Below are positions 34,561 to 44,400 of a stretch of DNA of 64,000 bases, in pieces (the first letter of the stretch is position 1; every line of letters begins with the position of its first letter). This stretch comes from Siphonodentalium dalli. Taxonomy: Eukaryota > Mollusca > Scaphopoda > Gadilida > Siphonodentaliidae. The position numbers and the translations under genes are program-made. The notes below the pieces were generated by a model, which ran no database searches, was not told the origin of the DNA, and saw only the letters and a program-made list of their open reading frames with translations. The DNA is taken from NCBI GenBank assembly GCA_032622095.1, contig CP136068.1:133123989-133187988 (forward strand), read 5' to 3'.

Positions 34561-35856
34561 ACGTTAGGCAACAGTATGCGGTCAGTCAGTTTCGGGAGCT
34601 AAAGAGTTCATCTAAAATAATTTCCCAATTGCATCGGTGGTGCATTTACGCCACTCACAACGGACGTCTGTCTGTATGTCGACAATTGGGTGTATAAACG
34701 CTAAACAGTGAGTTCGAGAAACATTGGAACAATTTATCTCGCTATGTAAAATGTGGTGAGGAGATTCTACATACTACCCAGTGTATGTAAATATACACTC
34801 AGATTCATACTGATACTGAGTCTATTGCATTCCCAGCAACTTCTCATTTATGAACGGTTGCGGGCTTCCCCCAAATTACATGCTTCCCCCAAATCACTTC
34901 ACATCGCGCTAACTATAAATATGAAAGTAGTTGTGATTGACAGGTGTAAACCCATGTGAAGCCGATTCTAAGAATCGGAATTAATAGTTACACGGTTAGT
35001 GATTTTTCGTTCGGCGGTTGTTTTACTGACAATAAAGGGAAACAGCTTCCGGGATCCAAAATAAAATGCACAATCACAATAAGACAGATCTTCTTGATAT
35101 TATAAAAAATGTCGATTTATGTGGATTTCTTGGACTCAGAACGAATTATTTTTTTAGATTGGCCAGGCGATTTGTCGCCCTGCATGTTGTAAAAAAAAAA
35201 ATAACACAAATCAACGGTCACGAATAAAATATACATGAATGTCGGGACTATGTAATAAAACAACTACAGAACTAAAAACAAGTTCCTTGACATAACAAAA
35301 CGATCTACATGTATCAGTTCCCCAGTACCGGAAGTAGCACCACCGTAGCCAAAACGAGCGAAGAGCAAACAATTCTACCAACCAACGCCATCGAAACTCA
35401 TCCGACCTTACACAGCCGTATTATAGCTCCAAAGATTGTACCAGTTGTACCCAAATTACAGTTGCCTACAATCCAAATTCCGGTAATTCATCATTTTAAA
35501 CTTTCGACCGCGCGTCAACAATCTACTTTATTTGTCGATTTGTGAATTGGGGCACACATTTCTTAGAGTAAGTTTTGATTGACGGTAATTACAAGCAATC
35601 CCGGGTTTGGGAAATGAAAACTGAACGAAAGGTAGTCAGACCCACTATTTTTATATGTGGGTATGTAGTTCGTTCCAGACTGCATACTAATGTGCAATCT
35701 TTGCAAAATAAATTACTGACGTGTTTATTATGTTTATAAATTATTTCTGGGAAAATATGCATAGCGATTATTTTTAGTGGAATAATGCTCATCGAAGTGC
35801 TTTGTAGAATATGTTTACGCATTCTTTGTCAGGGTTACAACGTTGGGTGTTCAATT
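34561..35856. other. Unassigned interior of the MULE
   Basis: A 78-codon frame (35309-35545) rich in Pro, Thr and Ile has no known motif. Otherwise AT-rich DNA without recognised repeats. Confidence 0.4.
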
Positions 35857-36342
35857 ACTTAGCTCCCCGTGTGGGTCCGGGGTAGAATAGAACCACCGCC
35901 CCACTGCGAGGGGTAAGTATCCCCTAATGTGGCACCCTGTTTGCCGTGGGGTGCATCCCGTGAGGTGTGGTGTAGGAGTCCTGGATATACTAGGGCGGTT
36001 GTATCACGTGAAGCATTAACCTGCGGATACGACTTAGCTCATGGTCCTCTTTGGTCCTACATCTCTTCAAGACGGGTGGTTGAGTTGACCCGGCTCAATC
36101 AATCGGCTAGTCACGCCTCCACTGTGTTTCAGATTCAATTTTTGGTATATGTTGTATTGCTCGTCTGATGTTTGAAGTATTTTTTCTTTTTTGTTTCATG
36201 TATTGTGTTTCTGTTCTCTCTTGTATCTGTTGTGTTCGTCCTGGTGAATTTGGAGTGTTGAATCCTGTATTGTTCATGCCTGTCTCACCGTGGAGAGGTA
36301 CCGGGAAGCTGCTATATGCAGTGGCTAAACGGGTCACCGCAA
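35857..36342 (+). mobile_element. About 480-bp dispersed element, copy 1
   Basis: Starts CCCCGTGTGGGTCCGGGGTA and ends GTGGCTAAACGGGTCACCGC. A second copy lies at 59826-60290 on the - strand, directly upstream of a LINE ORF1 remnant. It may be a SINE or a LINE 5' region. The homology breaks sharply at both ends. Confidence 0.75.
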
Positions 36343-36964
36343 GATATCTTTGTTATCTTATATTATTATATCCATATTATTACGATAAATTATCTCTCAC
36401 ATATGAAACCCCGATTTCCTGATATCCCGTCGGTCATTTCTAAGTGATAGATAACAATACACATGAAGTTCAACGGAATTACATTTCAAATTAAAATGTC
36501 AATTGAGTCTGATGTTGGACTGCCAATACTTGCGTTTTATCTTATTGAAATAGATGCAGAATGCGCAATGTAACACAACTGTATATGACAGCAATGGACG
36601 TACTACCTGAGGCATATTAGGTTTCATTGTTGGGGTTAGAGTCCCAATGGGGTTCAGAACCGCTACTCATTTCCAATGACTAGTGCCTCCAAAAGTTGTT
36701 CAGTCCGCCCCAATTTAGACTGCTAAACCGGACCTGAATAGACAAGGTATGCTGCCGCGGGAGAGCCGTGCCAAACATGACGGGGTCTTGGTCATTTGGA
36801 TGGTGTACAGACTGCACGGAGGTTAAAGTGTACTGGATGAACAGTCGGGCTGGTTGTAGGACATAATGTTCGAAACCAGTTGTATCCCATATTTGAAAGT
36901 ACAGTTAGTCAACCAAACATATATTAGTGCTTAAAAGTTATATATATATATATATCACAAAGTC

Positions 36965-37564
36965 TTAAAGGGGTACTGAACGCCATTTTCAATAAATTCC
37001 CGGTGATAACAACGATCTATTATCGATACTATATAGAAATATAAGTAATTTGAGTCGAAGATGTATTCTGTAAACGCTCAGGTTAATAGGCTATCTTAAA
37101 ATTTAATAATTTAAAAGTTAATAATTTAATATAAATTGATTTTATGGCTCCAGCCATAAAATGGCGTCTCTTAAAATTCGAATTTCCGTGTACAAAACGT
37201 AATCAAATTATAATTGAGGGATACCGGATTAGGAAAACAATTGCACACACGATCGTTTGAAACATTATGCTTATACGGGGAGAAAACCCAAGCCACTCAT
37301 TGACTAGTGACGGTACACTAACTTAAATGAGTATATGGGACTACTAAGCATATAATATAATGTTTATTTGATTCATTTGGTTGAAAACTTTACAAAAATT
37401 ACTCGACAACGACAATTTGTATTTTTGCATTCCGGTAAATTTGCCATCCGTAACAATACTTCGTACTCAACAGACTTTCAAAAAATAGAAAAGTTGTTAC
37501 CTTATTCTCCGACTCGGGGATTATAGAAACCAACAACAACATCTTGGGTACAGTACCCCTTTAA
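36965..37564. mobile_element. TTAA MITE, AGGGGTACTG ends
   Basis: TTAA at 36965-36968 and 37561-37564, with perfect inverted ends AGGGGTACTG/CAGTACCCCT. About 600 bp, AT-rich, no coding capacity. It lies just upstream of the MULE transposase. Confidence 0.78.
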
Positions 37565-37702
37565 AGAGTTCAAGTTTATATACATATATATATTTGTATA
37601 ACGGTAACATGTAGATTTTTGTACGCGGCGAGTTCGGTTGACCCAAGTGTTTGCCACTGGCAAAACCACATGTAATTTTTGTAACACTAGTTTACATATT
37701 TA

Positions 37703-40093
37703 TTGTTTATTCTTGTCGCCATACATATATTTTTGTTGCACAAAATTTGTGATTCCAGCGGGGAGGAAAGTGTAGCCTCGTTGACCGCAAATCTTGACGG
37801 TAAGACATGGTACCCAACGTTTGAGTGTGGGAATGAAGAGGAAATACCAGACAAGCTTAGAATTGATAGAGGTGTAATTCGGCAAAAATTGGCACCTCAA
37901 CAGACGTTTAAATCTTATGAAGAGTTGCAGTGTGGGTTAGTGCAACTGCAAGGCGTGTACGATATTTTCACAAAATATCTGGCGGAAAAAATGGATTGTA
38001 TGCATCCTTGCGTATACAAGCGATTAGAGTTAAGATGTAAGTTCGGCATCCGCGTTCGCCCAAGAAAACGACATAGGTGTCGACAAAAGTATTTTGGCAT
38101 GTCCGATTGTTTATCAAAAATAATCGTCCGATACTCAAAGGAACTGAACGCACTGAAGGTTGTGTTCTCAGATTTCAGCCACGTCAATAGTTCAAGTGTC
38201 ACGCACAGCACACACCCAAATATTTTGCGTAATATACCGAAACTAAGACGACTAACGCCTGCTGAGAAAGAATACATTGAAGACACCAAGGATTTGGGAG
38301 TTAAGTCTTTCAAAATAGCACAAAAGTTGCGCACGAAAGCTAAACTTGGTGGAGAAAATAACGCAATCTATCCGAAGGACGTCAAGAATGTTATTGACAA
38401 GCTGAATGCAATACCTGACATGTCAGAGCTCGACCGTGTGCTCAACCATCTGAAAACTAGAGAAAGTAAGGGGGCAACTGTTAAATATAAAGTCACTGAC
38501 GGCACGAATGAGTTGGCTTATGTTTTCTACCAGTCAAGAATTATGAAGCAATCATTCGATATGTTCTCAAACATACTCCTGTTGGACGGCACTTACATAT
38601 TGTCAAACTCTGGATTTGTTGCCTATATATGGGTTGTGATCGATAACCATATGAAGGGTAGAATTGTTGGTTGGTCCCCCATCAAGGATGAATTGCAGGA
38701 AAACGTGAAGGATGTTGTTGAAACGTTTGTGTTTGAAAATAGGGCATCATTCCGAAGAACGAAAACTATAATGTTGGATAAGTCCTTCCAACTGATTGAT
38801 TTGGTTCGTGAGGTGTCACAGTCGGTGGGCAATGCGGGTGTGACTATATTACTTATATGCACACATGGAGGAATTTTCAAATAATGGCAAATGCAATGTC
38901 GTGGACAGATTCCGAATTGGCTATGTTGATTGGTAATACAAAATGTCAAAGATGTTCTGTCTGATATGAAGAAATATGCACAAAAGTGTTTGTGGTACTT
39001 GCTCACCACACGAGACCAGGATAGTTTCTTTGCTGTGTATAATGACATGGTGGAAGATGACCGCTTCCCGGAGAAATGGAAGGATGACTTTGTGGCAAAT
39101 TGGGGTGATTGTATGGCAGTGTGGGCTCTTTGTTTCTGGAGTGAAACGGAAACAATGTTGACCGATGACAACAATCGGATCGAATCTATGAACCAGAAGC
39201 TGAAACAGTGTTTCGCCTCTCTCTATACAAGTCTGGACAAATGTGTATCCAGTTTACTAGATTTTGAGGAAAGGCATTTTGAGATTGCTCACAAACGTAA
39301 TTTCGAAAGCTCGATGAAATTCCCTTCCGAAGTTAAGTCAAATGACTCCACAGTCCGATGTCTGCCAGTGTGTTTGAGTTGTTCGCCGCCCATTGCAGCA
39401 AAGTTGGAGGCAGAATACCGAGAGGTGGGTAACCTTCGTATGACACAAATGACCGGTGTCAACTCATAAAATATCAAAAGTTTGGACAATACTGAACAAC
39501 TGATAGTAGATTACAATTGTTCGTGTGCCTTCTCGTTCCAGATGAATCTACCTTGTAGACATTTGATGGCAGAAAAGGTTATGGAGGGTAAGCAACCGCT
39601 CGACAACTGGATACCACCAAATCGATGGAAACCATGCCCCAATATGACATACACGAATGTGCCAGCAGCCAGTGAGGAATCTGTAGCTATCACATCACAG
39701 GAAGAGAATGTGGTTGAAAGAGTTGTTTCTGAAAAAGTTTCACCATCCATTTCATCTCCGCAAATATATCGAAGTGATCACGTTAACACAAGAACCGGCA
39801 GTGAGGTTTAATCATCACCTAATGAAAGTCGACAAGCGTCCCACGACATAACGGTCAGCTGCATTGTTGCAAAAGATCTAACTGGTTGTGCAAGATCTGT
39901 AAAAGAGAAATACGCAACTGCCATGACATTATCTAAACAAATTGGGACATTTATGTCTGTCAGGGGCCAGAATGAATTTTACCAAAAATACAAACACTTT
40001 CATACATATATGACAGTTGGCAGTATTCTCAGCCCAAAAGTGAAAATCAAAAATCGTTCTTCCCAAAAAAACGGAAGGTGGCTGGAAAGGTGA
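37703..40093 (+). pseudogene. MULE transposase with SWIM zinc finger (decayed)
   Basis: One reading frame interrupted by in-frame stops at 38882, 38927, 39467 and 39809. Order: an N-terminal Cys/His-rich DNA-binding-like region (about residues 75-165, including MDCMHPC and GMSDCLS), an LTPAEKEYIEDTKDLGV segment, then the DDE core. The first Asp is in LLLDGTYIL (38585). The second Asp is in MLDKSF (38777). The conserved Cys-x-His follows (LLICTH). The Glu is in NNRIESMNQKLK (39182). The SWIM finger CSCAFSFQMNLPCRH is at 39516-39560, pattern CxCx9CxH. This is the ZSWIM/MULE arrangement. The first two stops lie 45 bp apart and could lie in an unrecognised intron; otherwise the copy is dead. Confidence 0.82.
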
Positions 40094-40157
40094 AAGGTCT
40101 CGAGCAAAATATGCATCCAGACAAATCTAAAATAAAAAAAGGAAACTGGACAAGATC

Positions 40158-40640
40158 GTGTTTGAGCTAAATGTTGCTGGGACATGCCTTTCAGAAGAAA
40201 CGATAAATTGTGCCATTGCGCTTTTGAAACGAAAGTTTCCCGATGTTGCAGGAAATCAGAAAGTGACCCTGAGCGATGGAATAAAGTTTAGTAGATGGGT
40301 GGGAAAGTTTGTGCAGATCGTGAGCCTCCCCGGTGACTTATATGTGTGTTTATTTGGGAATGGCACAATAGGTGAAACACACGTATATTCGTCATTCACT
40401 TTAAACATTGCACAGTCGCCTGATGTACTGAAAAATACTACGACAATTGATAGTCAATCATGGAGAGTGGTCATGAGTGGGTGCCAATTGACACCACAAT
40501 CCGTTGGAAAGGATGCAAAAGGAAAGTTTCATTTTCATGACCTATGCTCGTCAGAAAAGGCAGACTCTGGTGTTTTGGCGTTAGGCGTTCATTCAAGCCA
40601 AAAGCATGCAGAAAGCATCTTTCAAATTGCATTTCAAAAC
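40158..40640 (+). pseudogene. Ulp1-like (C48) domain, catalytic residues not preserved
   Basis: The open frame begins FELNVAGTCLSEETINCA and continues ALLKRKFPDVAGNQK, then KFVQIVSLPGDLYVC. This resembles the N-terminal part of transposon-encoded Ulp1-type proteases, where a His-Trp pair would be expected after VQI. Here that position reads DLYV. Later [15 protein letters not shown] aligns with the usual D-C-G-x-F-A box, with Ser replacing the nucleophilic Cys. It is probably inactive, or only a structural relative. The frame differs from the transposase, so frame changes or introns separate them. Confidence 0.5.
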
Positions 40641-40860
40641 AATCTGTCGTACAAAAATACTTATTTCAAAACCAACAATAGCCACAGTACCAATATACTG
40701 TTCCTGTAGATTACCCGGTTATTCTGTGGCAGAAAAGGGCTATGATTCACGAATAATGGTAGAGTGCCAAGATTGTAAAATCTGGTATCACGAATCTTGC
40801 GTCAGTGAACAAATCAAGGGAAGTAAATAAGCAATTCGTTTGCTCAATTTGTTGCCCAAT
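40640..40860 (+). pseudogene. PHD finger (C4HC3), one frame break inside
   Basis: The frame starting near 40636 reads [11 protein letters not shown], then [16 protein letters not shown]. After a frame change near 40815-40830 it continues [11 protein letters not shown]. This gives all eight ligands in order: C-x-C, C-x2-C, H, C, C-x2-C. PHD fingers read histone H3 tails in many chromatin proteins; a role in this element is inferred only. It sits directly after the Ulp1-like domain. Confidence 0.75.
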
Positions 40861-40959
40861 CAAGAGACCCGTGTCAGCAAGTGTTGCTGCAGTTACAAAT
40901 GCTGAACAGCAAACAGCTAAAACTATTCAAGACAGTACAGAGTGTACCACAGATGATAT

Positions 40960-41260
40960 ACAGAGTCGATACCGCGCGCTACTGGAGCGACATTCTGAGA
41001 GTGATATCCCTATTAGTTCATTTCGTGGAAGTTGACAGAACTCAATGGGAAAAATATCCAGAGCATTTGGAAAGTGTCAAGGACAGTATTCAGACATTTG
41101 GGTCAATTCACACCCCATTAATACTTTCCGTGAACAAACATGGGTGTGAGAAATATCCAGAGGGATCAGCGTTTTTACACGAGGGAAACACCCGCTATGC
41201 TGTAGCACTTGACCTGGGAATAAACTGGGTACCCTTAAGAATAATATACTCATTTATGCC
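40960..41260 (+). pseudogene. ParB/sulfiredoxin-like domain
   Basis: DIPISSFR (frame 2, near 41000) is followed after a frame change near 41030 by WEKYPEHLESVKDSIQTFG, then IHTPLIL, then the box EGNTRYAVALDLG and VPLRIIYS. This order matches the ParB/Srx fold: a first strand with a Pro-x-x-x-Leu-like start, a helix, G-x-x-x-P-L, and G-N-x-R-x-x-A. The family includes nucleotidyl hydrolases and DNA-partition proteins. It is unusual next to a eukaryotic transposase. Confidence 0.65.
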
Positions 41261-41339
41261 AACACCACAAACAAACACATCTCTTGTGCCTTTGGTGCCA
41301 AACGATTTTCCATCATATCCTTCCCCATCCGACTTTGGG

Positions 41340-42200
41340 TTCACTGTTAGAGAAAACATACCAAATGTTCCAGAATGGGGTGGCAATGGGATTGATGAAT
41401 GTGGTTTTAGTTGTCGATTAACCAACACATGTACAATCGACAACATACTTGCCATTTTCGCATCACAATATGAGTTGGTCAACTTACAACTTACAGAGTT
41501 CTCAGATGCAGGCAGTGTTTTAGGCAGCGAGAAAATGTCTGTAGATATATTAAGGCAGTCATTGCACTTGATAAATACTGGTCTGAGTTTTGAAGGGAAA
41601 CTGCATTTCCTTCACAGAGATCGTAAATACAATGTTGATCATGTACACAACAGTTTTGGTTCGGAGTTTGCTCATTTCTTAGAAAAGTTCACATGGTCTT
41701 TTGAAACACAAGAAATATACAAGTGTACATCAAGCCGCTGCGATGGCAATGTAGATATTTTTGATGGCCGATCTGTTGCGGCACTTGAAAACAATGCTGC
41801 TGCTGAAGATTCGAGGCTACAAAAGAGCATTAGCATGTGGCATGAGAAGCGGCTTGCTCGAAAGCCGAAAATGTGTTCTTCTTGTCTCTGCGAATTGCAG
41901 TATATAAAAAGGGACTGGCAATTTGGGGCTGCACCATTCCTTGCCCTTAACGTTGATGAGTTCCGGATACCAGCAAGAAAGTTTCCAGACAGTATCCGTG
42001 TTTTGGGCCAAGAGTTTACACTCATTGGCTTTACGTTTTATTCAGAACAACGTAGTCATTTTCTAGCCGGCATACCACTTAATGGCAAATGGTACATCTA
42101 TGATGGTATGAAAGAAGTTGACGACCGAATTATCCGGTACCCAGTGCAGTCGATGGACGTGCCTTGCACTGCCGTTTTTGTTAAAGGTGCGAGACAATAG
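41340..42200 (+). CDS. USP-like (C19) cysteine protease domain, intact
   Basis: The open frame (extending from 40881) runs uninterrupted to a TAG at 42198-42200. The Cys box LTNTCTIDNILAIF (Cys at 41430) resembles the NTC-x-x-N box of ubiquitin-specific proteases. A zinc-binding pair KCTSSRC and CSSCLC follows, with about 55 residues between. Then come PFLALNVDEFRIP and the His box RSHFLAGIPLNGKWYIYDG (His at 42057, Asp at 42102). All three catalytic positions are present. This is known to be the core layout of C19 deubiquitinases, but overall similarity is low, so the substrate is uncertain. It is the best-preserved coding segment of the giant element. Confidence 0.6.
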   Translation, partial: FTVRENIPNVPEWGGNGIDECGFSCRLTNTCTIDNILAIFASQYELVNLQLTEFSDAGSVLGSEKMSVDILRQSLHLINTGLSFEGKLHFLHRDRKYNVDHVHNSFGSEFAHFLEKFTWSFETQEIYKCTSSRCDGNVDIFDGRSVAALENNAAAEDSRLQKSISMWHEKRLARKPKMCSSCLCELQYIKRDWQFGAAPFLALNVDEFRIPARKFPDSIRVLGQEFTLIGFTFYSEQRSHFLAGIPLNGKWYIYDGMKEVDDRIIRYPVQSMDVPCTAVFVKGARQ

Positions 42201-42226
42201 GATGTTATCATTCACCTTACCACATT

Positions 42227-43816
42227 TAGGGGGTGTTTATACATTACCCGGCGAAGATCGCATTCACTTTAGCCGGCAGCGATAACAATAGAGTGTTTAT
42301 ACTTCGCCGGATAAGAATTACGGCTATCCGGATACTCAGCTATACGGTTTTCAACTTTTGGATAAAATGATTTAGTACAAGCACCTGATTGTCGTATGGA
42401 TTCTAATTCGCTCTGCGGTTAAGTTAGATGTTTATCTGGGGTCATGCCGTCATGGGTGATTTCCTTTCAACAATTAACTCGAACAATATCATTGTGCAAT
42501 CGCTGATAGACCAGCCCGCTTTTCATCTGTGTATATATTGGTCAGTGTGCCAGTTTGATTGTCTCTAATCAGCTGTCAGGTCGGTGGTCACGCACCTTGG
42601 TTATAAGCTATTATTATAAATACTAACCGATGATGGTACGTACTCTGCATGTGCATGGTACATTTGTTGCGCATTCGAGGGAATTAATTCATATACATGT
42701 ATGTCCATATATATATATGTATGAAATGGGATGGCACGTTTCTGTGGATTCAAACTTAATGGACAATTAGTTCAATAATCTAAATCTGAGTGCGCTGTGG
42801 ACATATTTACACAGGGACGGGTATAGATGGCCTGATTTGGAGGTGTGGGACTGTTCATCTTTGGAATTTATCGACCAACCGTGGTTATGGCCAGGTGTGA
42901 GAATTTTTTTTAATCTGAACCCTGAAAATTGCAAAATCCTAGCATCCAGCCTTAAGATTTCCAATTGTTGGACATTTTCCAAACTTGACGCACCTCTAAT
43001 AAGGTTGGATCATTTCCAACTGATGGTCATTTCAGTCCAACAATTTGGTCAAAAAATAAGCAAATGTCGCCTAAAGAAATCACCAATAACAAATTGTTGA
43101 AAATAAAACTACGAGAACAATTTCATCATATTGCTGATGTCAAATGTCCAACTATTGCCGTGTCAGGTATGAAATTTCCAGCTTTTGAATATTTTGATTA
43201 AAGTTGGGATGAGACACCCCCATCGCCACGGCCCTATATACATGGACATGGTGAACGCCCGAGTAAAATGAAAAACATATTTTATTGTATAATGTGCAAA
43301 CGGAAAATGTGTCACATTTGATTCGCGATGTTGAAATTTATATATATAATATATAATCCAATCCGAATGATTAGACACCAATTTGTAGATGTATGCGACG
43401 AAAAGATCTCAAAACTGACAATGGCCATGCTTTTGGTTTGACACTCACTTCACAGGCTGTATGTGAACCCAAACAAACCATTAACAATGTTTTTTAAATA
43501 TCTATAAAATTACCAATAGCAATACCTGAAAGTTTGAGTCGGATATTAATAATTTCGGCATTTCCATTTCTAAAAAGTTTCATTTGACTATACTGCCCAA
43601 CCATATCTCTAACAGGAAGCGGCTAGATGTTTACATGTGTACAGAAATATCATATTGCAGTTCAGTGAGAACTAAAACGAAAACTATTAACAAGTAAAGG
43701 AGACACATGAATATATGCGTATCTTCGCCGGCGATGTGTAAACACTCTGCCCAACCTTCGCCGGCTAACGGGTTCGCCGGGTAGCGGCTTCACCGGCTAT
43801 GTGTAAACGTCACCTT
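42227..43816. mobile_element. 1.6-kb element with CCGG-rich inverted ends
   Basis: The left end AGGGGGTGTTTATACATTAC with CCGGCGAAG and TTTAGCCGGC matches the complement of 43726-43816, AAGGTGACGTTTACACATAG with CCGGCGAA and GTTAGCCGGC. The match spans about 90 bp and is imperfect. It starts 27 bp after the USP-like stop. The interior has no recognised ORF. Target duplication not resolved. Confidence 0.7.
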
Positions 43817-44400
43817 AGCTTGCATATAATTTTCTTGCATGCTGTATGTTCATGCTCCCCATATGCAAATTGTAGAGGAAGAGCGACACACTAAACTAGT
43901 CAAGTCATTGATAGTGTCTGGAAAATGTAGGATATCATTCTGAATTTTGACGTTAAACCATGACATGACGCCAAGGTATATCCTTAGTTAATCGAGATGA
44001 TATTCACAATGTGCTTGAGTGTAACATGTATTCTCACATTCATGTTTTGCACATATCTGGTAATTTCACCATTGTGAACGATTTATCGTATGGATCCAAT
44101 TGTCATGTCACTCAAGACAAGACCATCCAATTAAGCTACAAACCACATTTATATTTGTGTTCGTTGTATATCCTCCGCTTCGTGTGTTAATATAGGTGAT
44201 GTCGGATACTCAAGGCTACCTGAATGCATCTTGACAATTACATTATGATTTCAAGCAGCATGAATTTGTTTCCTCTCAATTATCTCATTGTGCCCACATA
44301 ATATTTATATTAATATTCCTGACGCTGTTTGCTCCATTAATAGTTCTATTAATATTGCTGGCGTTATTTGCTCCATTGTAGGTCATTGTCAACCATTTAC
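43817..44400. other. Unassigned MULE interior
   Basis: AT-rich, no coding motif or repeat recognised. Confidence 0.4.

Noticed and set aside
37915-39174. Long - strand frames of 139 and 183 codons opposite the transposase
   Set aside because: They are shadows of the + strand transposase, whose motifs are unambiguous.
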